Notes under the pieces: generated by a model | Database searches by the model: none | The model's input: the letters and a program-made list of their open reading frames with translations, nothing else | What the model was told of the DNA's origin: nothing | Assembly: GCA_009391605.1 (NCBI GenBank) | Contig: VFGQ01000079.1 | Span: 1 to 29,572 of the forward strand | Direction: 5' to 3' | From: SAR202 cluster bacterium | GTDB lineage: Bacteria; Chloroflexota; Dehalococcoidia; SAR202; GCA-002694895 | Length of the DNA stretch: 29,572 nt | Made by a program: the position numbers and the translations under genes | Shown: positions 17,523 through 26,153 of the stretch, in pieces | Layout: each line of letters opens with the position of its first letter | How positions within the stretch are numbered: position 1 is the first letter of the stretch

Positions 17523-18833
17523 ATGGAAGTTATTGAAAAAGTATTTCCTGATACATCAGAAATTACTAGTTTAGGAAGGTTGGAAATAGGAGGGTGTGAT
17601 GTGCAAAATTTAGCACAAAAATATGGGACTCCTTTTTATTTATTTGATACTGAACATATTGAGAATGTGTGCGATACATATAATACGGAATTTATTAGTA
17701 GGTACAAAAATACACAAGTAGTTTATGGTTCTAAAGCATTTGCTAATAAATCAATATTTAAAATTATATTGGACAAAGGACTAGGTGTAGATGTTGTTTC
17801 TGGCGGAGAACTGACGTTAGCAATTTTATGTGGGATAAATCCTGAAAAGATATATTTTCATGGAAATAATAAAACGGAAACCGAGCTTAAATTAGCGCAA
17901 GAAGCAGGATTAAGTAAAATTGTAGTAGATAGTTTCCATGAATTGGAATTATTAAATTCTTTATCTCAGAATAATGACGTAATACAAGATATTTTAATTA
18001 GATTATCCCCTGCTATAGAACTTGATGAAAGAACTCACAAATATACAACCACTGGTATTTTAGATAGTAAGTTTGGATTTGCAATTGATAATGGAGATGC
18101 TGAAAAAGCCATTAATTTAATTGAAAGTATGAATAATTTAAATCTTATAGGAATTCATTTTCACTTAGGTTCACCTTTATTTAGTATAGTTCCTTATGTG
18201 TTGGGTATAAAGAAAGTGATTGAATTTTTATCTCAATTTAAACATTTAAAATTAAAAGAATTTAGCCCCGGAGGAGGTTTTGCTGTATCTTACACTGTTG
18301 AAGATAAAACCCCATCGGTGAAAGAGTATGCTGAAGCAATTTGTAATACTTTAAATGAGTCTTTGGATTTTTTTAATATGCCAAAACCTAAATTAATAAT
18401 AGAACCTGGTAGAGCAATTACGGGACCTGCAGGAGTTGCAATATATTCTGTTGGGGCAATTAAAAATATAGAAAACGTAAGAAAGTATATTTCTGTAGAT
18501 GGAGGTATGGGTGATAATATTCGCCCAGCTTTATATGGAGCAAAATATGAAGCAGTTGTTATTAATAGATTATGGGATGAAAGACCAAAAGAGAAAGTGA
18601 CTATAGTAGGAAAATATTGTGAATCTGGAGATATTTTAGTCAAAGATATATTATTACCCGAAATTAAATCAGGAGATATCATAGCGATACCTGTCTCTGG
18701 AGCTTATTCTACGTCTATGGCAAGTAATTATAATATGAATCCTAGACCAGTTATTATTTCTGTTAAAGATGGAATGGATTCAGTAATTAGAAAAAGAGAA
18801 TCCCTTTCAGATTTGTTTAAAATGGATGTGTAA
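17523..18833 (+). CDS. lysA: Diaminopimelate decarboxylase
   Basis: PLP-dependent fold-III decarboxylase that turns meso-diaminopimelate into lysine. 436 residues. The PLP lysine is in YGSKAFANKS (Lys71). Other marks are VVSGGEL, HFHLGSP (family HxHxGS), the phosphate-binding SPGGGF, EPGRAITGPAG, the active-site Cys in CESGD, and AYSTSMASNYN near the C-terminus. The last set distinguishes it from ornithine/arginine decarboxylases, although carboxynorspermidine decarboxylase is a more distant alternative. A GAGGA ribosome site is well placed. It overlaps the following holB by eight bases, so the two are co-expressed. Confidence 0.94.
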   Translation: MEVIEKVFPDTSEITSLGRLEIGGCDVQNLAQKYGTPFYLFDTEHIENVCDTYNTEFISRYKNTQVVYGSKAFANKSIFKIILDKGLGVDVVSGGELTLAILCGINPEKIYFHGNNKTETELKLAQEAGLSKIVVDSFHELELLNSLSQNNDVIQDILIRLSPAIELDERTHKYTTTGILDSKFGFAIDNGDAEKAINLIESMNNLNLIGIHFHLGSPLFSIVPYVLGIKKVIEFLSQFKHLKLKEFSPGGGFAVSYTVEDKTPSVKEYAEAICNTLNESLDFFNMPKPKLIIEPGRAITGPAGVAIYSVGAIKNIENVRKYISVDGGMGDNIRPALYGAKYEAVVINRLWDERPKEKVTIVGKYCESGDILVKDILLPEIKSGDIIAIPVSGAYSTSMASNYNMNPRPVIISVKDGMDSVIRKRESLSDLFKMDV

Positions 18834-19836
18834 ATTGTTATTGGATAAAATAAAATCGCTTTCAAATTTCAGTGGAGAACTTCTTGAAAGCATTTTAATC
18901 AATTTATCATATAATTATTCTGCCAAACCATTGATAATTGTTGGGACTAGGTATGATGGTGTTTATGAATTACTTAGAATTATAGCTTCAGTTTATCTGT
19001 GTTCAGAAAAATGTTTGGTTAATAATTCATATTGTAAAAACTGTAGTATCATAATTGATAATAAGTATCCTGATTTTCATTTAATCTCATCTAATGATTT
19101 CATCTCTTATAATTATTCCATTAAATCAGAAACTGTAGAAGATTATATAATAAAAAATTCATATTTAAGTTCCGTAAATTCTGAAGGTAAAGTACTTGCA
19201 GTAGAGGATGCTAATTTTATGACAAAGCAAGCATCTAATGCATTATTAAAATTATTTGAAGAATCTTTAACTCAAAAACTTTTTATTCTTACTACCTCAG
19301 ATATAAAAAAAATCCCAAATACTATTGTTTCAAGATGTGAAGTTTATAATTTATTAAATTTTTCTTATTCAAAATTTATAGATATTACATCTTCGAATAA
19401 GAATTTAGATAAAGAATTGATTGATAAAATTTGGTTTGTATCAAGAGGAAAGATTTGGTTGACTTTACTTTTACTTGATGATACAGATTTGTTAATTAAA
19501 TTTGATGTAGAAGTTCAAGAATTTATGGACTTTATCTTTTCTCCAATGTCTTTTAAACTTTCAAATTCTGAGAAATACTTAAATTTATTAAAAGAAGATT
19601 ATTTATATTTCAATTATTTAATTGAGATCAGTATTGAGATTATAAAAGATGTAATTTTAAATAAAAATATCAATAATAAAAGTAATTTAATAACAATATA
19701 TGATAATAAAAATATACTTAATTTAAATAATCATATTTTATTGAGAACAATACATAATTTAAGTTCAATCGATTTTTATTTAAAATCAAATATAAATCCA
19801 TCTATAGTTATTGATAATTTAATATTCTCTTTATAA
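18826..19836 (+). CDS. holB: DNA polymerase III delta' subunit (clamp-loader, HolB-like)
   Basis: The 336-residue protein resembles the delta' arm of the sliding-clamp loader. A four-Cys zinc site C59, C63, C70, C73 sits where clamp-loader AAA+ subunits carry theirs, followed by YPDFHLI (family HPD). Then come a Walker-B-like VLAVEDANFM, QASNALLKLFEE, and the sensor/arginine-finger motif NTIVSRC. The P-loop position (IIVGTRYDGVYEL) lacks the GKT of ATP-binding subunits, as in E. coli delta'. The C-terminal half is very Asn/Ile/Leu-rich and hard to align. The chosen ATG overlaps the lysA stop; a TTG at 18835 is an alternative. Expression probably depends on lysA. Confidence 0.87.
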   Translation: MCKLLLDKIKSLSNFSGELLESILINLSYNYSAKPLIIVGTRYDGVYELLRIIASVYLCSEKCLVNNSYCKNCSIIIDNKYPDFHLISSNDFISYNYSIKSETVEDYIIKNSYLSSVNSEGKVLAVEDANFMTKQASNALLKLFEESLTQKLFILTTSDIKKIPNTIVSRCEVYNLLNFSYSKFIDITSSNKNLDKELIDKIWFVSRGKIWLTLLLLDDTDLLIKFDVEVQEFMDFIFSPMSFKLSNSEKYLNLLKEDYLYFNYLIEISIEIIKDVILNKNINNKSNLITIYDNKNILNLNNHILLRTIHNLSSIDFYLKSNINPSIVIDNLIFSL

Positions 19837-19948
19837 TTATTGTATTTTTAGAACCTCTTTATCGACTCACAATTTATTGTATGTGGAGGCTATCTATTTA
19901 ATAGTTTTATAGGCAATAAAGACATTTGATTATTTACGTAATAATTGT

Positions 19949-20488
19949 TTATTTGAATAAAAAGGGTGACCACGATGTTTGAATATTGTTTGAATATTTT
20001 AAAATATGTGTATTAAGATTAGGGATAGATGGTATTCTGATTAATTTCATTTTTGCTTCTTTCGGAGTTCTTCCGGCTTTTTTATGATTACAATCGGTAC
20101 AGGCAGTTGCTACATTATTCCAACTGTGATTTCCATTTCTTGATTTAGGAATTATATGATCTATAGTTAATTTCTTTTTTGTATTTTTGCAATATTGACA
20201 AGTAAAGTTGTCTCTAGCCAAAATTCCAAATCGAGAAATTTTTTTCCCATAGGGTCTTTTAATATATTTTAATATTTTAATTACTGAAGGCACAAGAAAT
20301 GCTTTACTTATTGACTTAATGGAATTATCACTATTTATAACTGTTTCAGCTTTTTCAGAAAAAATTAATACTATAGCTCTTTTTGCAAGACAAATCCCTA
20401 AAGGAGTGTAATCTTGGTTAAGTATTAATACTGGAGCATTTATACTTGACTTCTTTTTTTGTATATTTGTTGTTTCTAAAATATTCAT
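19949..20488 (-). CDS. HNH endonuclease
   Basis: A 179-residue protein with an N-terminal strand-rich region (VLILNQDYTPLGICLAKRA) and a C-terminal HNH nuclease module. That module runs RDNFTCQYCKN, then TIDHIIPKSRNG, SWNNVATACTDCNHKKAGR and TPKEAKM. Two CxxC pairs bind structural zinc, and the DH...N...H pattern forms the beta-beta-alpha metal active site. This stand-alone type is widespread on chromosomes, is not an obvious mobile element, and its role is not established. It begins 6 nt after the CvpA-like gene and is last in a four-gene run that starts with the two SDR genes. The 112-bp stretch between it and holB holds no gene or clear terminator that I can see. Confidence 0.9.
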   Translation of the reverse strand: MNILETTNIQKKKSSINAPVLILNQDYTPLGICLAKRAIVLIFSEKAETVINSDNSIKSISKAFLVPSVIKILKYIKRPYGKKISRFGILARDNFTCQYCKNTKKKLTIDHIIPKSRNGNHSWNNVATACTDCNHKKAGRTPKEAKMKLIRIPSIPNLNTHILKYSNNIQTSWSPFLFK

Positions 20489-20494
20489 ACAGAT

Positions 20495-21100
20495 TTATTT
20501 ATTTAGATTATTATTTAAAATTTCATATGAATTAGAAAATGACAATGGTATAAATGGGGCATTGTGAAGATTTAATGAATTTATTATTTTCATAGAATTT
20601 GATGATATTTGAGAGTTGATAAATTGTTTTTCTATATTATTAATTTTATTTTTTACGAAAGGTGTCTCCATAGCATAGTTCGTAATTAAATTTGAATTAG
20701 TTACTTCAAAATGGTAGGTTATTCTAGACAATGATATGATAGATATGGTAATTATTACAAATGCAAAGATAACTCCAATAATTATTCCTCCTATCCTGTC
20801 TATTAATGTTGAAAAACCAAAAGTAGCTAATGATAAAATTGATTTTAAAGGTTTTGTTAAGAAGCTTGTTATTAATATACATACAAGTATTAATATGAAA
20901 TAAATAATTCCAGAAATGATGTTTTTATCAAGATTAAAATCAGGCAAAACTTTTGTTATTGTCGGAGTAAATATTCCTGATAAAATCCATCCAATCAAAC
21001 ATGCTATAAAAAATAATGCTATTTTAATTAAACCGTTTTTGAATCCGTAGAAAATTAGAATTAATAACAGTAATCCAAATATAATATCTAATAAATTCAT
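20495..21100 (-). CDS. CvpA-family membrane protein
   Basis: 201 residues with four hydrophobic segments: about 3-18, 26-46, 63-82 and 100-126. The opening LLDIIFGLLLLILIFYGFKNG is typical of the CvpA (colicin V production) family, where a Gly-rich first helix ends in G-x-x-x-G; the later SLATFGFSTLIDRIGGIIIG segment fits too. The C-terminal 70 residues are soluble and Asn/Ser-rich. The physiological role of CvpA proteins is unclear; in enterobacteria they help in envelope stress tolerance. Its ATG overlaps the SDR stop by one base (TAATG), so translation is coupled to the SDR gene. Confidence 0.85.
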   Translation of the reverse strand: MNLLDIIFGLLLLILIFYGFKNGLIKIALFFIACLIGWILSGIFTPTITKVLPDFNLDKNIISGIIYFILILVCILITSFLTKPLKSILSLATFGFSTLIDRIGGIIIGVIFAFVIITISIISLSRITYHFEVTNSNLITNYAMETPFVKNKINNIEKQFINSQISSNSMKIINSLNLHNAPFIPLSFSNSYEILNNNLNK

Positions 21101-22047
21101 TATTTTGCTTTTGGTTCTTGTTTTGGCACGGGGTTAATTAATTCTTTGGCAAGTGAAATTGGAAGTACGTTTGATAACTCTTCTACACTCCATACACCGC
21201 TTTTATTTATAGATTGTATAACATGTCTTGGGGAATATAATGACATATTCCATCCAAAAGTTCCAAATACCTGGCCTGTAATTTCACCGCCTTGCTCAGT
21301 ACATAGATAAGTAATCTTAGGAGCGTTATTTTCAACGTCATTAGCTTCTGGAGGCTCATCACTTGATGGCATCTCTTGTACATCAGTACCTTTCTTTTTT
21401 GCATCTAAAGCTTTTCTAAGATCTCTTGTTGTTTGGGGCACAGATTGTGTCATTCTAGAAGTTCCTCCAGGATATATTGAATTTATACTTATTCCATAAT
21501 CTGATACTTCATTTGCTACTGCTCTTGAAAACCCAACTATCCCTTCTTTAGCTGCTGCATAGTTTGCTTGCCCTGATGCTCCAAGGCCTGATGAAGATGC
21601 ACATAATACTATTCTGCCGTATCTATTAGGCAACATTTTATCTACTGAGTGCTTTACCATATTAAATGTACCTTTTAAATGTACTTGAATGACAGAATCC
21701 CATTCTTCTTCAGTCATATTAAAAATCATTCGATCTCGTAATATACCTGCACAATTTACTAATATATCTAATTTCCCAAAATTATCCATAGCACAATCAA
21801 TAATATGTTTTGATGATTGGAATTCTGAAACAGAATCGGAACTAGCTACAGCTCTTCCTCCATTTTCATTGATATATTCTACTACTTCATCTGCAGGTTG
21901 CTTTGAATTTCCTGATCCATCTAAATTTGAGCCCAAATCGTTTACAACTACTGAGGCTCCTTCTTTAGCCATTAATTCAGCGACTGCTTTTCCTATACCT
22001 CGACCTGCTCCTGTTATTATAGCTACCCTATCTTCTAATCTTCTCAT
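21100..22047 (-). CDS. Short-chain dehydrogenase, MFE-2 hydroxyacyl-CoA dehydrogenase-like (catalytically complete)
   Basis: A 315-residue SDR. The ATG at 22047 (MRRLEDRV) is preferred over an upstream ATG at 22092, because AAGGAG lies at the right distance and the upstream extension runs into the preceding gene. It has TGAGRGIG for the dinucleotide, VVVNDLGSNLDGSG (a feature of MFE-2-type domains), NCAGILRDR, and a catalytic Ser151, Tyr163 and Lys167 in SSSGLGASGQANYAAAK. Similarity is to the (R)-3-hydroxyacyl-CoA dehydrogenase domain of peroxisomal multifunctional enzyme 2, so a CoA-thioester substrate is likely but not shown. A region of about 60 residues, after a linker rich in Glu and Pro, is extra and is shared in part with the upstream paralog. 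It lies 28 nt behind that gene. Confidence 0.9.
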   Translation of the reverse strand: MRRLEDRVAIITGAGRGIGKAVAELMAKEGASVVVNDLGSNLDGSGNSKQPADEVVEYINENGGRAVASSDSVSEFQSSKHIIDCAMDNFGKLDILVNCAGILRDRMIFNMTEEEWDSVIQVHLKGTFNMVKHSVDKMLPNRYGRIVLCASSSGLGASGQANYAAAKEGIVGFSRAVANEVSDYGISINSIYPGGTSRMTQSVPQTTRDLRKALDAKKKGTDVQEMPSSDEPPEANDVENNAPKITYLCTEQGGEITGQVFGTFGWNMSLYSPRHVIQSINKSGVWSVEELSNVLPISLAKELINPVPKQEPKAK

Positions 22048-22075
22048 AATCATTTCTCCTTTTATGTTGGGTTTA

Positions 22076-22993
22076 TTAGTATCCAATACCAAAAGTTTTC
22101 GGAACTAATTGTTCCATTTCTGCCATTTCGAATACACCTGCTTTGTATATTCTTTTATCCGGTGATGGATTAGAATATACATAAATACTTCCTCCATTAA
22201 CGCCAAATACATATCCATTAACATTAGGCAGATATTCAGTAGATAAACAAACAGCTAAACTAGCTACATTTTCAGGGCCATCTTCTGTTGTTGGGTTCCA
22301 TTCTAATGATGGATCAGATATTCCAATTCCTGCTTTGTCATCTGAATTTGAAGTCATTAATTCTGATGACAGATAAGATTCTACTGTTCCAGCATGTAAT
22401 CGGGTTTTAGCTATTGGGGAAATAGCATTTGCTGTCACCCCGTATTTGCCTAAATCTGTAGCTGTTGTTCTCGTTAATCCTATTATTCCTTCTGAGGCAG
22501 CAGCATTATTAGATTTTCCTATTTCCCCAAGGCCTGCATCTGAAGTTAAATTTACCACTCTTCCACTTCTTTGTTGTCTAAATAAAATAGCAGCAAATTT
22601 TGTAGGCGCAAACATGCCTTTTAAATTATTGTCAATTACGGTATCAAAATCTTTTTGTGACATTTGAAAAAGTAATCTATTGTTTGCTATTCCTGCTGAA
22701 TTGATTAAAATATCTATTCCACCGAATGAGTCTATACAATTTTGTATACAGTTTTCAGCTTCTGACATAATGCTTACATTATTATAATCTGCTTTAGCAT
22801 TCCCTTTTTTTGAGTTTATTTCTTCAACAGTAGAGTCAGCAGGATCTTTTGAATATCCTGTACCATCAATTTCACAACCGATATCATTTACAATAACATT
22901 GGCACCTTCTTCAGCAAGTTTTCTTGCAATTGCTTTTCCAATACCTCTTCCACCGCCAGTTACTACGGCTGATTTACCTTTTAATATAGCCAT
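22076..22993 (-). CDS. Short-chain dehydrogenase paralog lacking catalytic Tyr and Lys (probable pseudoenzyme)
   Basis: A 305-residue SDR paralog of the next gene. The nucleotide-binding site is intact (TGGGRGIG, NDIGCEIDGTG, NSAGIANNR). In the catalytic segment, SDAGLGEIGKSNNAAASEG, the Tyr and Lys of the YxxxK motif are replaced by Asn163 and Ser167; Ser151 is kept. The two proteins line up without gaps from residue 1 to here. The reading frame is open, with a clear AGGAG ribosome site 7 nt before the ATG, so it is not a decaying gene. The C-terminal end (YKAGVFEMAEMEQLVP) matches that of the partner (NKSGVWSVEELSNVLP). It may bind cofactor or stabilise a heteromer without catalysing. It comes first in a likely four-gene operon. 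Confidence 0.9.
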   Translation of the reverse strand: MAILKGKSAVVTGGGRGIGKAIARKLAEEGANVIVNDIGCEIDGTGYSKDPADSTVEEINSKKGNAKADYNNVSIMSEAENCIQNCIDSFGGIDILINSAGIANNRLLFQMSQKDFDTVIDNNLKGMFAPTKFAAILFRQQRSGRVVNLTSDAGLGEIGKSNNAAASEGIIGLTRTTATDLGKYGVTANAISPIAKTRLHAGTVESYLSSELMTSNSDDKAGIGISDPSLEWNPTTEDGPENVASLAVCLSTEYLPNVNGYVFGVNGGSIYVYSNPSPDKRIYKAGVFEMAEMEQLVPKTFGIGY

Positions 22994-23020
22994 TATTATC
23001 TCCTTTTATACTTAAATTCA

Positions 23021-23026
23021 ATTATA
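23021..23026 (-). promoter_or_regulatory. -10-like hexamer for the SDR operon in the 149-bp divergent spacer
   Basis: TATAAT on the minus strand, about 28-33 nt upstream of the SDR ATG at 22993. No good -35 is seen. The same spacer must hold the promoter of the divergent molybdenum-enzyme gene, whose ribosome site is AGGTG just before 23143. A small inverted repeat, ATTAC-N10-GTAAT, lies in the spacer near 23099-23118 and might be an operator. Confidence 0.35.
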
Positions 23027-23142
23027 CAGAATATTAATTGGAAGCTGTGATATATACGCTTATTTTAATTTAAATATTCATTTATTTTATTTTTTAGATT
23101 ACAATTACTAATGTAATAATTAATTTTGTTGTAGGTGTACTA

Positions 23143-25395
23143 ATGGATTTTCAAGAAAATACAGTTTTATCTAAAGTTTCTTTTGATGTAGTAGGTTCTC
23201 GACCGATAAGACATGATGGTTCAGATAAAGTAACAGGATTGGCAAGGTATGGTGCAGATATATATCCTACCAATTATATACATGGTAAAGTTCTAAGAAG
23301 CCCATATGCTCATGCAAAAATTATTTCTATTGATATAAGTGAGGCTGAAAAATTAGACGGGGTCATTTCTATAGTTACTCATGATGATTTTCCTGAATCC
23401 AAAACTAAAGATTTGAAATATTTAAGAGAGAATAGTTTAGCTAAAGATAAAGTTTTATATGTGGGGCATGCAATAGTTGGAGTTGCAGCAAATAGTCTCC
23501 ATATTGCTGAGGAAGCTTTAGAGTTAATTAAAGTGGAATACGAAATTATAGATCCAGTTATGACTGCTCCACTTGGATCTACAGATGAATCTTCAATTTT
23601 ACATGATGATCTAAGAACAGATTTATTTGGAGAGCAAAAGGATGGATTGACAAACATTGCAAGTAGATTTAAGCATGAAATTGGAGATACACAAAAAGCC
23701 TTTGAGGAATCTGAAATTATTATAGAAAGAGAATTTAATACAGCTACTGTACACCAAGGGTATATTGAACCGATGAATGTCACGGCCCATTGGAATAATG
23801 ATAGTAGAGTCCATATATGGATAAGTACTCAGGGACCTTTTCAGATAAGAGAGGAAACAGCTAGAGCTTTAGATATGAGAACTTCACAGATTAAAGTGAC
23901 TCCCATGGAAATTGGTGGAGGTTTTGGCGGTAAATTCCCTTTATATCAGGAACCTGTTGCAGTTTTGTTATCACAAAAAAGTGGAAAACCAGTAAAAATT
24001 ATTATGACAAGAAAAGAAGTTTTTGAGGGGACAGGCCCAACTTCAGGGTCTTATGTTAAATGTAAGATTGGTGCAACAAAAGAAGGTAAAATTATTGCTG
24101 CAGAAGGTTATTTAGCTTATGAAGCTGGTGCATATCCTGGGTCTCCTGTAGAAGCTGGTGGTAAGTGTATGTTTGCTTGTTATGATATTCCAAATGTCTT
24201 AGTTGAAGGCATAGATGTTGTTGTAAATAAACCAAAAACTGCAGCTTACAGAGCTCCTGGCGCAACTAATTCAACACTTGCAACAGAAACAATTATTGAT
24301 GAGATAGCAAAAAAATTATCATTAGATCCAATTGAACTTAGACTCATGAATGCTTCAAAGGAAGGTACTAGAAGAGCAGATGGACCAAAATATCCTAAGA
24401 TTGGATGCATAGAATTATTGGAAGCAATGAAAAATCACCCACATTGGAATTCTCCTATTGAGGAGAAAAATATGGGGAGAGGAATTGCAATAGGGTTTTG
24501 GTTTAATGGTGGAGGGCCTTCCAATTGTTCTATAGGTGTTAATCAAGACGGGACAATAAACTTAGTAGAAGGATCTCCTGATATAGGAGGTTCCAGGGCT
24601 TCTATAGCTATGCAGGCTGCTGATGTTTTAGGATTAAATTCTAAAGATGTTTATCCGAGTGTAACTCATACAGATAATTTAGGTTATTCAGGAGGTACCG
24701 GAGGTAGTAGAGTAACATTTGCAACTGGTTGGGCAGCTATTGAGGCTGCAAGAGATGTAAAGCAACAAATGATAGCTAGAGCAGCAAAAATATGGGGTAT
24801 AGAAGAAGAAGATATTGAATTAAAAGATGGAGTTTTTGTATCAAACTCTGATTCAGAGTTACAACTTAGTTTTAAAGAGTTAGCATCGATGTTAATTGAT
24901 ACAGGTGGTCCTATTACAGGAAAAGGAAGTATTTCGCCTACTGGAGTTGGAGGTTCATTTGCAGGCAATATAGTAGATATTAAATTAGATGATGAAACTG
25001 GAAAAATAGATATCGTGAGATTTACAGCTTTTCAGGATGCAGGAAAAGCTATTCATCCTAGTTATGTTGAAGGACAAATGCAAGGAGGTAGTGTTCAGGG
25101 TATAGGATGGGCATTAAATGAAGAATATTTTTATGATAATAATGGTGATTTAAAAAATTCTACTTTTTTGGATTATAGGATGCCTACTAGTTTGGATTTG
25201 CCTATGATAGATACGGTTATAATTGAAGTAGCTAACCCTGGACATCCTTATGGAGTTAGAGGAGTTGGTGAAGCAAATATCATTCCTCCACCTGCTGCAA
25301 TAGCTAACGCACTATATGATGCCTCAGGTATAAGAATAAACGAATTACCTATGAATCCTGTAGCTGTGATGGGAAATTTGCTTAATAATTCTTAA
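23143..25395 (+). CDS. Xanthine dehydrogenase family, molybdopterin-binding catalytic subunit
   Basis: A 750-residue molybdenum hydroxylase large subunit. It starts with the family's N-terminal barrel (VGSRPIRHDGSDKVTG, ARYGADI), then EIGGGFGGKF, AYRAPGATNS (Arg equivalent to the substrate Arg region), a Gln-rich QGIGWALNEE, and PYGVRGVGEANIIPPP, where Glu710 is the general base that attacks with the Mo-OH. The AYxCSFR signature of form I CO dehydrogenase is absent, so it is not a CoxL. Such enzymes hydroxylate N-heterocycles, aldehydes or CoA-linked aromatics. The usual [2Fe-2S] and FAD subunits are not fused and not adjacent: the neighbour downstream is convergent and the one upstream is divergent. 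Whether it uses subunits encoded elsewhere is open. Confidence 0.93.
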   Translation: MDFQENTVLSKVSFDVVGSRPIRHDGSDKVTGLARYGADIYPTNYIHGKVLRSPYAHAKIISIDISEAEKLDGVISIVTHDDFPESKTKDLKYLRENSLAKDKVLYVGHAIVGVAANSLHIAEEALELIKVEYEIIDPVMTAPLGSTDESSILHDDLRTDLFGEQKDGLTNIASRFKHEIGDTQKAFEESEIIIEREFNTATVHQGYIEPMNVTAHWNNDSRVHIWISTQGPFQIREETARALDMRTSQIKVTPMEIGGGFGGKFPLYQEPVAVLLSQKSGKPVKIIMTRKEVFEGTGPTSGSYVKCKIGATKEGKIIAAEGYLAYEAGAYPGSPVEAGGKCMFACYDIPNVLVEGIDVVVNKPKTAAYRAPGATNSTLATETIIDEIAKKLSLDPIELRLMNASKEGTRRADGPKYPKIGCIELLEAMKNHPHWNSPIEEKNMGRGIAIGFWFNGGGPSNCSIGVNQDGTINLVEGSPDIGGSRASIAMQAADVLGLNSKDVYPSVTHTDNLGYSGGTGGSRVTFATGWAAIEAARDVKQQMIARAAKIWGIEEEDIELKDGVFVSNSDSELQLSFKELASMLIDTGGPITGKGSISPTGVGGSFAGNIVDIKLDDETGKIDIVRFTAFQDAGKAIHPSYVEGQMQGGSVQGIGWALNEEYFYDNNGDLKNSTFLDYRMPTSLDLPMIDTVIIEVANPGHPYGVRGVGEANIIPPPAAIANALYDASGIRINELPMNPVAVMGNLLNNS

Positions 25396-26111
25396 AACTG
25401 AGATATTGTAAATACTATTAATGGTGCAAATATTAATCCTGGGATAAGATCTGCAGATGGTATTTTCTTTATATTGAGCAATCTGAAGCCAATAGATAAA
25501 ATCATTAAACCTCCGGTTGAGGTTAATTCTTTGATCATTTCTTCATTTAAAAATGTATTGCCAATTATAAGTGAAAGAAAGGTAAAAAATCCCTGAACTA
25601 ATAATACAGATAATGAGCTAAATAACACACCTATTCCCATTGTACCTGAGTATACAAAAACCATAATTCCGTCTAATCCAGTTTTAATAAACATCAAATT
25701 AAGATCTTTTGAAATTACTTCATTTAATGGAGCTAAAATTGCTATTGGTCCGACGCACGCTATAAGACTTGAAACTACAAAACCCTCAACAAAAGTGTTT
25801 CTTTTGGGATTGATATTATCTTTTTTTGTATAAGTTTTTTTCTTTAACCATTCACCTATTGTTTCTAATTTATATTCTATTTGTATTAATGAACCAGTTA
25901 CACCACCAAGTAAAATTGAAATTAAGGGAATTACAGCTTGAGATGTTTCTAAAAAAGCATCTATTCCAACCATGATTGTTATAAGACCTAAGCCCATTAA
26001 GCTTGTTTCTCTTATTCTTTCAGGGATTTTTGAACCTAAAAATACACCTAATGATCCGGTAATTATCATTACTGCTGCATTTATTAGAGTTCCAAAACCA
26101 GGGAATAGCAT
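25392..26111 (-). CDS. DUF554 family membrane protein (YqgA/YdfK-like)
   Basis: 239 residues with about six to seven hydrophobic segments. Family marks: GTLINAAVMIITGSLGVFLG at the N-terminus, LGLITIMVGIDAFLE, FVEGFVVSSLIACVGPIAILAPLN in the middle, and KTGLDGIMVFVYSGTMGIGVLFS. DUF554 is common and uncharacterised; a transporter or channel role is often assumed. It is last in a minus-strand run of hydrolase genes. It overlaps the convergent molybdenum-enzyme gene by four bases at its 3' end. An AGGA ribosome site precedes the ATG. Confidence 0.88.
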   Translation of the reverse strand: MLFPGFGTLINAAVMIITGSLGVFLGSKIPERIRETSLMGLGLITIMVGIDAFLETSQAVIPLISILLGGVTGSLIQIEYKLETIGEWLKKKTYTKKDNINPKRNTFVEGFVVSSLIACVGPIAILAPLNEVISKDLNLMFIKTGLDGIMVFVYSGTMGIGVLFSSLSVLLVQGFFTFLSLIIGNTFLNEEMIKELTSTGGLMILSIGFRLLNIKKIPSADLIPGLIFAPLIVFTISQF

Positions 26112-26153
26112 ATTTTTCCTATTATATAAATTTAAATGATTATTATATTTTAT

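Noticed and set aside
19949..20488. HNH endonuclease as a homing or mobile element
   Set aside because: It sits in a tight chromosomal operon, with no intron, intein or terminal repeats around it.
22048..22092. Upstream ATG giving a 15-residue longer SDR
   Set aside because: It overlaps the preceding gene, and the AAGGAG site is placed for the ATG at 22047.
22076..22993. Decaying SDR pseudogene
   Set aside because: Frame, ribosome site and cofactor motifs are intact, and the changes are confined to the catalytic residues.
23143..25395. CO dehydrogenase large subunit CoxL
   Set aside because: The AYxCSFR active-site loop of form I is absent, and coxS and coxM are not adjacent.
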